A stretch of DNA of 64,000 nt from M3007 sp044224705 (GCA_044224705.1 JBGAJY010000001.1:62001-126000); one strand, 5' to 3'. Shown: positions 41,794 through 51,066, counted from the stretch's first letter. Notes: generated by a model from the sequence alone, not told the origin. Numbers and translations are program-made.

Positions 41794-44428
41794 AGAGGTA
41801 ACCCTTCACACCCTGCACGGCCTCTTCCAGTCCGCCGGCGTCCGAGCCGCCTGCCGTGGCAAAAAACGGCTGTCCGCCGCCGCCGCCTTTCAGGAATTTC
41901 TGGGCCAGTTCGCGCACGATCGTACCGGCGTTCAGGCCATTGGATTTGGCCAGCTCGTCGCTGATTTTGACCGTGAGCAATGGTTTGCCGTCGGGCGAGA
42001 GCGAGCCGAAAGCCACGACGGCCGGAGCCAGTTCGCGTTCGAGTTCGAAAGCCAGGGTTTTAACGGCGTTGGCGTCGGTGATGGGCACGACAGCGGCGAT
42101 CAACTGGATGCCGTTTACGGGCTCGGCGCGCTGGCGGAGCTCGCCGCGCAGGGCGTTGGCCTGCTCGTGCACGAGGCGTTCGATCTCTTTTTGCAGGCGT
42201 TTGTTGTCTTCCTGCAGGTCGTTCACGGCTTTGGCGATGTCCTTGGTCTTGAGCATGCTTTTCAAAGCCGCCACTTCCAGCAGGTTTTCGGAAATGTAGG
42301 CTTCGGCGCCCTCGGCGGTGAGCGCTTCGATGCGGCGCACGCCGGCCGCCACGGCCGTTTCGGCGGTGATCTTGAACAGGCCGATCTGCCCCGTGGCGCG
42401 CACGTGGCAGCCGCCGCAGAGTTCGCGGGAGTAGGCGGGGTCGAAGGTGATCATGCGCACCGTTTCGCCGTATTTTTCGCCAAACAACATCATCGCGCCG
42501 GCTTTTTTGGCCTCTTCGATGGGAATGCGGCGGTCTTCGCCGAGCGGGATGTTCTGGCGGATTTTTTCGTTGACGATCCGTTCGATGCGGGTGATTTCCT
42601 CGTCGGTCAGTTTTTGAAAATGGGCGAAGTCGAAACGCAGGGCCTGGTCGTCGAGGTAGGAGCCTTTTTGCTGCACGTGCGTGCCCAGCACCTGGCGCAG
42701 GGCGGCGTGGAGCAGGTGCGTAGCCGAGTGGTTGTTCTCGGTGAGGTGGCGTTTGCGGGCGTCGACATGGCAAACGACCGGCGCGGAAAGATCGGCCGGC
42801 AGTTTGTCCAAAATATGGATGACGAGGTCGTTCTCTTTCTTCGTATCGGAGACGCGTACGGCCTCATTACCAAAGGTCATCGTGCCGGTATCGCCCACCT
42901 GGCCGCCGCCTTCGGGGTAAAAAGGCGTGCGGTCGAGCACGATCTGGTACTGCGGCTGGCCTTTGGCCACTACTGTACGGTATTTAACGACGTGCGATTC
43001 ACGGGTATCGAGCACGTCGTAGCCCACGAATTCCACCGTGTTTTCGCCGGAAAGGACAGTCCAGTCGCCCACTTCTTTGGCGGCGTCTTTTCGGGAGCGC
43101 TCTTTCTGCTCGTTCAGGGCTTTTTCAAAACCTGCTTCGTCCACCGACCAGCCTTTTTCCTTGGCCAGCAAACGGGTCAGATCGATGGGGAAACCGTATG
43201 TATCGAAGAGGTCGAAGGCTTGCTGGCCGGTGACGGTATTGTTTTGAACGTCGATGGTTTCAATACGTTTCAAGCCCGATTCCAGCGTGCGCAGGAACGA
43301 TTTTTCCTCTTCCAGGATGACCCGTACGACAAACTCCTGCTGCGCTTTCAATTCGGGAAAAACGTCGTGGAATTCGTCCGCAAGAATGGGGCACATGCGG
43401 TACAGGATCGGCTCCTTGATGTTCAAAAACGAGTACGCATAGCGCACCGCGCGGCGCAAAATGCGTCGGATGACATAGCCGGCGCCCGTGTTGCTCGGCA
43501 GTTCGCCGTCGGCGATGGTGAAGCTCACAGCGCGCAGGTGGTCGGCCACGACGCGCATGGCGACGTCTGTTTTTTTCCAGTCGGCGTTCACGCCCGGGTA
43601 GGTGCCAGTATAAGCGATGCCCGAATAGCTGGACAGGAATTGAATCAGCGGGCTGAACACGTCGGTGTCGTAGTTGGAGGCGCTGCCCTGCACGGCGCGG
43701 CAGAGGCGTTCGAAGCCCATGCCCGTGTCGACCGATTTGGCGGGCAGTTCTTCGAGCGAGCCGTCGGCCTTGCGGTTGAACTGCATGAACACGTTGTTCC
43801 AGACCTCGATCACGTTCGGGTCGTCGGCGTTCACGAGCTCGCGGCCGTCTTTTTTGGCGCGTTCGGCGTCGGGGCGCAGGTCGATGTGAATTTCCGAGCA
43901 AGGGCCGCAGGGACCCTGGTCGCCCATTTCCCAGAAGTTTTCTTTTTTGCCGAAGGCCATGATGCGGTCTTCGGGCAGGAACTGTTTCCAGGTGTCGAAA
44001 GCCTCCTGGTCGAAGGGCAGTTTTTCCTTCTCGTCGCCTTTGAACACCGACACGTAGAGGCGGTCTTTGGGCAGTTTGTACACCTCCGTGAGTAGTTCCC
44101 AGGACCAGGCGAGGGCCTCTTTTTTGAAATAATCGCCGAACGACCAGTTGCCCAGCATCTCGAACATGGTATGGTGGTAGCCATCGAAACCCACGTCTTC
44201 GAGGTCGTTGTGTTTGCCCGACACACGCAGGCATTTCTGCGTGTCGGCCACGCGGGGTGCGGGCGGCGTCTGGTTGCCGAGGAAGAAGTCTTTGAGCGGC
44301 GCCATACCGGAATTGATGAACAGCAGCGTGGGGTCGCTCTTGGCCACGATGGGCGCGGAAGGAATGATTTTATGGCCTTTGGAGGCGAAAAAGTCGAGGA
44401 ACTGGCGGCGGATGTCGCGGGATGTCAT
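41792..44428 (-). CDS. alaS: Alanyl-tRNA synthetase
   Basis: Charges tRNA-Ala and edits mischarged Ser/Gly. 878 residues, normal length. The catalytic domain contains GKHNDLEDVGFDGYHHTMFEMLGNWSFGDYF (motif 2 region) and GYVIRRILRRAVRYA. The editing domain has HSATHLLHAALRQVLGTHV and CGGCHVRATGQIG with zinc-binding His and Cys. The C-terminal coiled-coil/DHHA1 region ends GGGGQPFFATAGG. A TACCTTTG box lies 39 bases upstream. It is divergent from a REPIN/RAYT module, and a REP sits just upstream of the -7 box. Confidence 0.97.
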   Translation of the reverse strand: MTSRDIRRQFLDFFASKGHKIIPSAPIVAKSDPTLLFINSGMAPLKDFFLGNQTPPAPRVADTQKCLRVSGKHNDLEDVGFDGYHHTMFEMLGNWSFGDYFKKEALAWSWELLTEVYKLPKDRLYVSVFKGDEKEKLPFDQEAFDTWKQFLPEDRIMAFGKKENFWEMGDQGPCGPCSEIHIDLRPDAERAKKDGRELVNADDPNVIEVWNNVFMQFNRKADGSLEELPAKSVDTGMGFERLCRAVQGSASNYDTDVFSPLIQFLSSYSGIAYTGTYPGVNADWKKTDVAMRVVADHLRAVSFTIADGELPSNTGAGYVIRRILRRAVRYAYSFLNIKEPILYRMCPILADEFHDVFPELKAQQEFVVRVILEEEKSFLRTLESGLKRIETIDVQNNTVTGQQAFDLFDTYGFPIDLTRLLAKEKGWSVDEAGFEKALNEQKERSRKDAAKEVGDWTVLSGENTVEFVGYDVLDTRESHVVKYRTVVAKGQPQYQIVLDRTPFYPEGGGQVGDTGTMTFGNEAVRVSDTKKENDLVIHILDKLPADLSAPVVCHVDARKRHLTENNHSATHLLHAALRQVLGTHVQQKGSYLDDQALRFDFAHFQKLTDEEITRIERIVNEKIRQNIPLGEDRRIPIEEAKKAGAMMLFGEKYGETVRMITFDPAYSRELCGGCHVRATGQIGLFKITAETAVAAGVRRIEALTAEGAEAYISENLLEVAALKSMLKTKDIAKAVNDLQEDNKRLQKEIERLVHEQANALRGELRQRAEPVNGIQLIAAVVPITDANAVKTLAFELERELAPAVVAFGSLSPDGKPLLTVKISDELAKSNGLNAGTIVRELAQKFLKGGGGGQPFFATAGGSDAGGLEEAVQGVKGYL

Positions 44429-44466
44429 ATTGTAAACAGTGGGTGCTTGATTTGATAAAGCGGGCG

Positions 44467-44474
44467 CAAAGGTA
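44467..44474 (-). promoter_or_regulatory. -7 box of the alaS promoter
   Basis: Minus-strand TACCTTTG. The first REP copy starts only 7 bases beyond it, where the -33 element would be expected. Confidence 0.6.
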
Positions 44475-44480
44475 CGTCCG

Positions 44481-44585
44481 GTAGCCCGGAATTTATTCCG
44501 GGCAGTGCCGCGGATAATTTCATGGCGCCAAAAAGCGGTGGCTTTTTTCGGTAACTTGTATTGCCCGGAATAAATTCCGGGCTAC
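44481..44585. repeat. REPIN: inverted REP pair upstream of the RAYT gene
   Basis: Two 23-base REPs at 44481-44503 and 44563-44585 in opposite orientation, each itself a palindrome around ggaatttattcc. The second ends 9 bases before the RAYT ATG. Confidence 0.85.
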
Positions 44586-44593
44586 CAGAAAAA

Positions 44594-45280
44594 ATGAAGA
44601 TCGAGTACCAGCGCAATTTGCCGCACTTTCAGCACCCCGGACACGCGTTTTTTGTGACCTGGCGACTGCATGGGTCGCTTCCCAAGGAGGTTTTGTTTCG
44701 CTTAAAACAAGAACGGGAAGCCCAAATTGTGCAAATCCGGGCTAAAAAACTACCTCCGCAGCAGACAGAAATTGAAATTTATTTTGCCGAAAGGGCCTAT
44801 TTCCGGCATCTGGATCAACAGCTCGATCAAGCAGTTTACGGGCCATATTGGTTAAAACAACCGGCAATAGCGCGGCTTGTTGCGGAGAAACTGGAGGAAT
44901 ACCAAAGTGTTTTGTACAACCTGGGCGCTTAATGTATCATGTCCAATCATGTACATGCCCTCCTGGATTTCTCCGTTCAAATGCCCGCAGGAAATGGCTA
45001 TCAGCAATTGTATCAGGTGATGATAAGGATCAAAGGAAGTACCGCTGTGGCTGCCAACCGGTTGTTGGGCCGTTCCGGGCATTTTTGGGCCGAAGAGACG
45101 TACGATCGTTATATCCGCAATTGGAAGCATTGGCTGGCAGCGGTGCAGTACATTAAATTGAACCCGGTGAAAGCGGGTTTGTGTTTGTATTGGGAGAATT
45201 ATCCGTTTACCTGGGTTTCTTCTGGTAGCCCGGAATTTATTCCGGGCAAGCCGGGCAAGCCGGGCAAGCCACGCAGTTGA
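44594..45280 (+). pseudogene. RAYT (REP-associated tyrosine transposase) with an in-frame stop
   Basis: Y1/HUH transposase of about 228 codons. The N-terminal part reads MKIEYQRNLPHFQ and FFVTWRLHGSLP. A TAA at 44930-44932 interrupts the frame, in GA-stop-CIMSNHVHALLDF. The same frame continues with the HUH motif (NHVH), FWAEETYDRYIRN (with the candidate catalytic Tyr) and YIKLNPVKAGL. The stop replaces what is often a Tyr or similar residue, so one base change would restore it. The tail reads through the downstream REP. The product as encoded would lack the HUH motif unless translation restarts at 44939. Confidence 0.85.
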
Positions 45281-45306
45281 CCTGCCCGGAATAAATTCCG
45301 GGCTAC
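45225..45306. repeat. REPIN: inverted REP pair downstream of the RAYT gene
   Basis: REPs at 45225-45247 and 45284-45306, the same 23-base sequence in opposite orientation, with three aagccgggc-type 9-base tandem units between them. It forms the second REPIN of the locus and ends 3 bases before the rlmD -7 box. Confidence 0.85.
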
Positions 45307-45309
45307 CAG

Positions 45310-45317
45310 TATCTTCG
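45310..45317 (+). promoter_or_regulatory. Possible -7 box of rlmD
   Basis: TATCTTCG, one base off TAnnTTTG, 12 bases before the ATG; the REP copy fills the space upstream. Confidence 0.45.
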
Positions 45318-45329
45318 CGCCCCGAAATC

Positions 45330-46745
45330 ATGGCAAAAAAACCGCTTATCCTCCCCGCCGTTCCCATCCACGGCATCGCCGACCGCGGCAAAGGCGTGGG
45401 CCGCATGGCCGACGGCCTCGTGGTGTTCGTCGACGGCGCCGTGCCCGGCGACGTGGTGGACGTTTTTGTGCAAAAGAAAAAGAAGGAATTCGCCGAAGGC
45501 GTGGTGGAACGTATCGTGACGCCCTCGCCGCGGCGCGTGGAACCTTTTTGCGAACATTTCAAGATCTGCGGTGGCTGCAAATGGCAGTACCTGGCTTACG
45601 AAGACCAGTTGATGCACAAGCAGCAGTCGGTGGAAGACGCCATGCGACGTATCGCCAAGGTCGACATCGGCGAGTTTTTGCCCATCCTGGGCGCGCCGGA
45701 GACGACGTTTTATCGCAACAAGCTCGAATTCGGGTTTTCCAACCGGCGCTGGTTGTTTGCCGAGGAAATGGGCGCTGACCCATCCGACGGCTCAAAGCCG
45801 TCGGACGGGTTGGGCTTCCATAAAGCCGGTTATTTCGACAAGATCATCGACATCCAAAAATGCTGGCTGCAAGCCGACCCGTCCAACGCCGTGCGCAACG
45901 CCGCCCGCGAGATCGCCCGCGCCCAGGGCCTCGAATTTTACGACCTGCGCCGCCACACGGGCTTCTTGCGCAACCTGATGCTGCGGCTCACGACTACGGG
46001 CGAGCTGATGGTACTGGTCAGTTTCGCTCAGGACAACCCCGAAGCGATCAAGGCTTTTCTGGACGCCCTGCTCGAACGTTTTCCAAAGGAAATTACCACG
46101 GTCGTCTACTGCGTGAACACCAAACTGAACGACTCGATGTTCGACCAGGACATGATCACGTATTTCGGCAAAGGCTACGTGGAAGAACAACTCGGCGAAC
46201 TGCGCTGCAAGATCGGTCCCAAGTCGTTTTTCCAGACCAATTCCCGCCAGGGAAAGGCCCTGTACGACGTGGCGGCCGAATTCGCCGGCCTTACGGGCTC
46301 CGAAAATGTGTACGACCTCTACACCGGCACCGGCAGCATCGCGTTGTACCTCGCGCATTTGTGCCGCCAGGTCGTGGGCATCGAGGAAATCCCCGAGGCC
46401 ATCGCCGACGCCGAGGAGAACCGCGCGCTGAACGGTATCGGCAACGCCATTTTTTACGCCGGCGATGTGAAAAACGTGCTCTCCTCCGAATTCATCCAGC
46501 GCCACGGCCGCCCGGACGTAGTGGTGACCGACCCGCCCCGGGCCGGCATGCACGAAAAAGCCGTGCGTTTTTTGCTCGACCTGGCAGCCCCCAGGATCGT
46601 GTACGTCAGTTGCAACCCGGCCACTCAGGCGCGCGACCTGGCGCTCCTGGCGGAAAAATACGCCGTGCTAAAAATGCGGCCGGTGGATATGTTTCCGCAT
46701 ACGCATCACATTGAAAATGTGGCGCTTCTGGAACTTCGGGGCTGA
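45330..46745 (+). CDS. rlmD: 23S rRNA (uracil-5-)-methyltransferase RlmD-like
   Basis: m5U methyltransferase of 23S rRNA. About 471 residues. The N-terminal TRAM domain covers about 12-65. The 4Fe-4S cluster cysteines are in PFCEHFKICGGCKWQYLAYEDQ with a later Cys. The SAM domain has FFQTNSRQGKALYD, VYDLYTGTGSIALYLA and DPPRAGMHEKAV. The catalytic Cys is in YVSCNPATQARDL. A palindrome-encoded insert (residues about 150-161, DPSDGSKPSDG) lies in a variable loop. The specific position (747 or 1939) is not certain; RlmCD-like double specificity is possible. Confidence 0.9.
   Translation: MAKKPLILPAVPIHGIADRGKGVGRMADGLVVFVDGAVPGDVVDVFVQKKKKEFAEGVVERIVTPSPRRVEPFCEHFKICGGCKWQYLAYEDQLMHKQQSVEDAMRRIAKVDIGEFLPILGAPETTFYRNKLEFGFSNRRWLFAEEMGADPSDGSKPSDGLGFHKAGYFDKIIDIQKCWLQADPSNAVRNAAREIARAQGLEFYDLRRHTGFLRNLMLRLTTTGELMVLVSFAQDNPEAIKAFLDALLERFPKEITTVVYCVNTKLNDSMFDQDMITYFGKGYVEEQLGELRCKIGPKSFFQTNSRQGKALYDVAAEFAGLTGSENVYDLYTGTGSIALYLAHLCRQVVGIEEIPEAIADAEENRALNGIGNAIFYAGDVKNVLSSEFIQRHGRPDVVVTDPPRAGMHEKAVRFLLDLAAPRIVYVSCNPATQARDLALLAEKYAVLKMRPVDMFPHTHHIENVALLELRG
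45778..45810. repeat. Palindrome inserted in rlmD
   Basis: 15-base arms complementary with one mismatch around a 3-base loop, in frame with the coding sequence. The encoded peptide DPSDGSKPSDG occupies a loop. Confidence 0.7.
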
Positions 46746-46843
46746 AATTTTTTGAAATAAATTTCAGGCAACAGGATCAATTTTGAATCTTTTTGTTTCA
46801 AATTCGGCAAAAAATCCGTGTCTCCGAATCGTGTCCGATATGA

Positions 46844-47305
46844 AGATTATGGCCGTGCAGTTATAGGCTGGAAATATTTGATGAGGCCAGCGAGGGTTAT
46901 CTGGTCATTCATCCCGAGCATGGGAGAAATGAGTGGGAAGAGAACAAAGTGATCGGCTTGTTGCTTGCAGCATTGGGTGAAGCCGTGGAGCTCTTGCCTA
47001 ACCGGCCTTCACCGGATGCCTTGCGGAACGGGGAAGAGTGGGAATTTAAGACGATAAAAGCGCACAACCTGAAAAATGCGGTGCAAAACGCACTTCGAAA
47101 AGGCAAAACGCAATCCCCGAATATGCTGGTGTTTGTCAATATGCTATACGCCATTGAAGACAACACGCTTGGCATTCATAATGCCGTAAAATTCGCTCGG
47201 GATACTTGTTTGGAAAAAATTGCTATCCTGTTCAAGGATGAAAGGCTTGTCGAAATGACCAGATCTGCCGTAAAGCAAGGACGGTACAATGCCTTCTTCC
47301 GATAA
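46844..47305 (+). pseudogene. Remnant of a polymorphic-toxin (CdiA-CT-like) domain
   Basis: An open frame of about 150 codons with no ATG; the only convenient start is a GTG at 46949. It reads RLEIFDEASEGYLVIHP, then EWEFKTIKAHNLKNAVQNALRKGKTQ, and ends VKQGRYNAFFR. The EFKTIK...NAVQNALRKGK pattern resembles the nuclease domains at the C-termini of contact-dependent inhibition toxins and related proteins. The upstream stop at 46841 and lack of a head suggest a truncated fragment. No immunity gene is evident. Confidence 0.5.
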
Positions 47306-47310
47306 AAACT

Positions 47311-47345
47311 AAAGGAGGATGAGGTGTTCCCCCAGAGCCTCCTTT
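47311..47345 (+). terminator. Weak hairpin after the toxin remnant
   Basis: aaaggagg and cctccttt arms separated by 19 bases, with few following Ts. Low confidence as a true terminator. Confidence 0.35.
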
Positions 47346-47477
47346 CTTCGTGGTGGGCCCCCTCAGGCGCCCGCGATTCTTAAAAACCCTATGTCATTGA
47401 GTTTGTACTACAAACGTAAAACAATTTTGCCGTTTTGTCCAACAAATTTTCAACCTGATCCCAATTGAAAATAACCT

Positions 47478-48458
47478 GTGAACGCCGCTTTTTTCAAAAA
47501 CCTGCCTGTCCATCTGTTCGAATACATCGGGCTAGCCCGTGTGAGTTTGCGCATCGCCGTTTGCTGGTTTTCGCACCGGGATTTGTTCGATATTTTGATC
47601 AAAAAACTGCGTGAGGGTGTTAGCGTCGAACTCCTGTTCGAATACGACAGTCAAAACATCCGCGAAGGCGGGCTTGATTTTCAGCGGTTTATCGATCACG
47701 GGGGCCGCTTGTTCACTCGCCGGGAGGCCGGTTTGATGCACCACAAATTTGTGCTGATCGACGACGACTTGCTGCTCACCGGTTCTTTCAACTGGACCTA
47801 CAACAACAATGCTGAAAACTTGGTCCTCAGCACCGAACCGGCACTGATCACCGCTTTTCTCGCCGAATTCGAGCGGGAAAAGGCCGAATCGCGGCAGATA
47901 TTTCAGGTACGCCGCGAAGAAATCCGGGTGTTCTCCGCCTACCCGCTTTTTGAAAATACCTGTTTCCAATTGACCGGTCTTCGAAGGGCCGTCAGTCGCG
48001 GCGCCACGGCATGGCTGGTGCGTTTGGAAAAATGCCCATGGCCGACGGCACGGATCTTTCGCGAAAACAGGCTGCCCTTCGACCCGTTGCGCTTGCTTGG
48101 GCCATTTTGGGCTGCATCGGCTGTATGGGACGAGACCCGTTTTAAAGGAGATTTTTCCTCCCGGGCTGCGCGTATTTCACCGGCCCTCAGTCGTGAATTG
48201 TGTCGCTGGGCGGTTCGGATACGCATAGGCGACTTGATTTTTGCCACGCTTGGTCGCCAACAGATGATTGCTCTTGGGGTAGTACAATCGCTGCCGCGCC
48301 AAAACGAATCGGACGGAGGATCCTCTTGCCGCGATGTACAGTGGTTGCGGCGACACGAGAATAACGAACCTTATTTTTTACCGGAAAAACTCCCGGCAGC
48401 CGGATTGGCCAAATTCCGGGGATCGGCGCTGCGCGTGATACAGGACGTGTTAGAGTAA
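47478..48458 (+). CDS. PLD-family nuclease-like protein with PUA/EVE-like C-terminal domain
   Basis: About 326 residues from a GTG start. The N-terminal part (about 10-150) is a single-HKD phospholipase D domain: HHKFVLIDDDLLLTGSFNW, with His88, Lys90 and Asp95. One HKD per chain means it would act as a dimer, like the Nuc/PLD6 or restriction-nuclease families. A middle region has no clear motif. The C-terminal region (about 240-310) contains VRIRIGDLIFATLGRQQMIALGVVQS and later VQWLRR, resembling PUA-like/EVE modules that read modified bases. That pairing suggests a nucleic-acid-targeting effector, but is inference. It is convergent with the propeller array. Confidence 0.75.
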   Translation: MNAAFFKNLPVHLFEYIGLARVSLRIAVCWFSHRDLFDILIKKLREGVSVELLFEYDSQNIREGGLDFQRFIDHGGRLFTRREAGLMHHKFVLIDDDLLLTGSFNWTYNNNAENLVLSTEPALITAFLAEFEREKAESRQIFQVRREEIRVFSAYPLFENTCFQLTGLRRAVSRGATAWLVRLEKCPWPTARIFRENRLPFDPLRLLGPFWAASAVWDETRFKGDFSSRAARISPALSRELCRWAVRIRIGDLIFATLGRQQMIALGVVQSLPRQNESDGGSSCRDVQWLRRHENNEPYFLPEKLPAAGLAKFRGSALRVIQDVLE

Positions 48459-48484
48459 GTGTTTTATAATCCAAGATTAAGCAT

Positions 48485-51034
48485 TCAAAAAGCGCTTACG
48501 GATTCGGGACCGAAAACAGTGACGTTGTCGTTCCCGGTGCTGGATATGAAAGTAAAGTTGCCATTTGGGGAAAATGCAACCTTGGAGGGCCCAAATCCAA
48601 CACCCACAGCGGGCAATGTCTTAAAAGAAGGGCCAATTCCTATTTCAATCACCGACATAGTGCTGCCGTGGGTATCGGGTACAATCGCATAGTCGCCTTT
48701 TGGTGAAACTGCAATTATAACCGCAGAACAACCAACACCGATCGTCGTCAGGACCTTAAATGGGGCTCCGCTTCTCAGGTCAATTACAGACACCGACCAG
48801 TCTTTGTAGTTGGTCACCAAAACATAGTTGCCATCGGGGGTAAAGGCAATATTCGAAGGCCCGTTCCCCACGCTGATGGTCTGCGGCAGGGCCTTAAAAA
48901 TTCCTCCGCCGCTTATTTCAATCACCGACAGGATATTGGTGCCGCTATTGCCGGCAACAAAGGCGTAGTCGCCTTTCGGTGATATCCCGATGCCTTGCGA
49001 GCCATTGGCGATACCGACCGAGGGCAGCACCTGAAAAGGAGGGCCATTTTTGAGTAAAATCACGGACACATCACTGCCATAATTGTTCGTGATCAAAGCA
49101 TAGTTGCCATCCGGCGTGAACGCAATGCTGTTAAAATCACCGCCAACCTTGATCACATCCGGCAGGACCTGAAAAGGAGGGCCGTTTTTGATTGAAATTA
49201 CCGACACGGTATTCGATGTACTGCCGGAACTGATCACAAAAACATAATCGCTTTTCGGTGAAACGCCGATGGTCCATGCCCCGTTCCCGATACCGATCGC
49301 CGGAGAGAGGACCTTGAAAGGCGGCGCGCTTCCTATCTCGATCACCGACACGGTATTATCCGAGGCATTCACGACAAAAGCATAATCGCCCTTTGGAGAA
49401 ACGGCTATGTCGAGGGGAAACCTGCCTACCTGGATACTGTCCAAGGGTATGAACTTCATCACTTTAAACGTGCACGGCACACTATTCTCGTTCTGCCTTC
49501 CGCCCTTGGCGGTCAAAGCGTAATAATCGTTGTCCAAGAGCGGCCTTTGGGGGGCCGGGACCGTCATTTTCCCCGACGGTACGAGTGAATCGCTGGAAAA
49601 GGCAATGGTCGCGCCAATGGCTCCTCCGGTGGTCCATTGCAGCAGCAGGCTCCCGTCGGCCTGGATGTCGCCGGTATAAGCCGTCACCACCGGCGGAAAA
49701 TCAATCGTTACGGCCTGTTGAAGGTCGTTCAGATCGTTGCCGTTGGCGTCGTAAGCCCTGCAGGTGACCGACAAACTCCCGCTGCACGCAACCCCCTGAA
49801 ACCGAAGCGTGTATTGGCCGAATTGAAGCGCCGGTTGTGTGCCGCCATAAGGGAGGGTAACGTCCGGGATATTCGGAGCGACGGTCGAACTGAACTCAAG
49901 CACGATCTTCGACACCCCCGTCATACTCCAGAACAAGGGGATGCTGACCTGCTGCGACGAACTGTTGATCAATATTTTCGTGACCGCACTGGAAAAACGG
50001 AGCAGGCCGGGCGCCGGCAGGTACTCTTTCGAGATCGACAGCACGAACAACCTGTCGTTGTACAAGGTGTGGTCGTCCTTTTTGAAGCCCGAAAACTGGA
50101 TGTACATCAGGGTGATGCCCGGAACAGTCTGTGATATGACGTGATCGAATTCGAACTGAACAGCAGCGGAAGCCCCCGTCCCGATCAGTTGATGGTTATT
50201 CTGATCCGGCTGGAACAACCAGACCGGGTCGTCGGCCTTGCCGGCAGGATCAGGGTCGGTCGGAAACCAGCTGTTGCCTTCCGAGATGGATTCCCTGGCT
50301 TTGATTGTCCAGGCCGAGCCGGTTTGCGGGGCGCTTTTATCCGCATCGGGCGCCAGGGCGCCCGCGGTGGAGCCGTACACGAAAGACACCGATATTTTGG
50401 GCTTGCCTTCCTGACCCGGTGTGCCGGCAAACAACGCATGCGCACCATTATTGATGATATTCAGTAACAACCGGTTTTCTATCAGGCCGTCGCCGGCCTG
50501 GGAAACGTAAATGATCCCGCCTTCGCCAAGGCCCACAGCGATGTCGAGATCGGCGTTGCCGGGCTGGGGCGCGGCGATCAGGCTGAGGGGCATTTTCAGC
50601 CGTCCGGGCACATTTCCGCCCGGTAAACCTGAAAAATTGACCTGAAAAAACCCGGCTGTGGCCTGGCTCAGGCCGCTTTGCACGCCGCTGATTTGAAAGG
50701 CCAGGGCGTTGGCGTCGCCCTGCCCCCAGGTCGCGGAGGAACCGGCGGAGTACGCCAGGCTCAGGGAGTATTGCTTCGGCGTCAGGGTCCAGCCCGGCAG
50801 GTTGATCTTGCAATTGCCCGGGTTGACGTCCAAAGACTGAAAAAATATTTCCAGCGCCACGCCGCTCTTCAAGGCGATATCGCTGCCGGTGGCATTCACC
50901 AGCCTGACGTTCAGTATGGCGGCTTCTCCGAGATACAATACCGGCTGGTTGGCGTCGGGCCGCGAGTCGGGGTTGAGTACGCCCAGGCAGATCGTGTCGG
51001 CGCAGGTGGCGGAATTTTTGACGGATTTGCTCAT
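48485..51034 (-). CDS. Propeller-array protein A (head, Ig-like, seven-bladed propeller)
   Basis: 849 residues. The head (about 1-300) starts MSKSVKNSATCADTICLGVLN and contains FGSxxGALAPDADKSAPQ-type sequence. An Ig-like middle (about 330-500) follows (FWSMTGVSKIVLEF). The C-terminal half holds seven blades of about 41 residues with the consensus SPKGDYVFV...SVIDI.NGPPFKVL, ending NDNVTVFGPESVSAF. There is no signal peptide. It is the last gene of the array and convergent with the PLD gene. It belongs to head subtype I, with B and C. Function unknown. Confidence 0.93.
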   Translation of the reverse strand: MSKSVKNSATCADTICLGVLNPDSRPDANQPVLYLGEAAILNVRLVNATGSDIALKSGVALEIFFQSLDVNPGNCKINLPGWTLTPKQYSLSLAYSAGSSATWGQGDANALAFQISGVQSGLSQATAGFFQVNFSGLPGGNVPGRLKMPLSLIAAPQPGNADLDIAVGLGEGGIIYVSQAGDGLIENRLLLNIINNGAHALFAGTPGQEGKPKISVSFVYGSTAGALAPDADKSAPQTGSAWTIKARESISEGNSWFPTDPDPAGKADDPVWLFQPDQNNHQLIGTGASAAVQFEFDHVISQTVPGITLMYIQFSGFKKDDHTLYNDRLFVLSISKEYLPAPGLLRFSSAVTKILINSSSQQVSIPLFWSMTGVSKIVLEFSSTVAPNIPDVTLPYGGTQPALQFGQYTLRFQGVACSGSLSVTCRAYDANGNDLNDLQQAVTIDFPPVVTAYTGDIQADGSLLLQWTTGGAIGATIAFSSDSLVPSGKMTVPAPQRPLLDNDYYALTAKGGRQNENSVPCTFKVMKFIPLDSIQVGRFPLDIAVSPKGDYAFVVNASDNTVSVIEIGSAPPFKVLSPAIGIGNGAWTIGVSPKSDYVFVISSGSTSNTVSVISIKNGPPFQVLPDVIKVGGDFNSIAFTPDGNYALITNNYGSDVSVILLKNGPPFQVLPSVGIANGSQGIGISPKGDYAFVAGNSGTNILSVIEISGGGIFKALPQTISVGNGPSNIAFTPDGNYVLVTNYKDWSVSVIDLRSGAPFKVLTTIGVGCSAVIIAVSPKGDYAIVPDTHGSTMSVIEIGIGPSFKTLPAVGVGFGPSKVAFSPNGNFTFISSTGNDNVTVFGPESVSAF

Positions 51035-51066
51035 AGTCGGGCGGGGGCAGATCAGTGTTTAAAAAA

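Noticed and set aside
42167..44095. 642-codon plus-strand ORF opposite alaS
   Set aside because: Antisense shadow of alaS, which has all synthetase motifs; the product is Val/Phe/His/Gly-rich without any domain.
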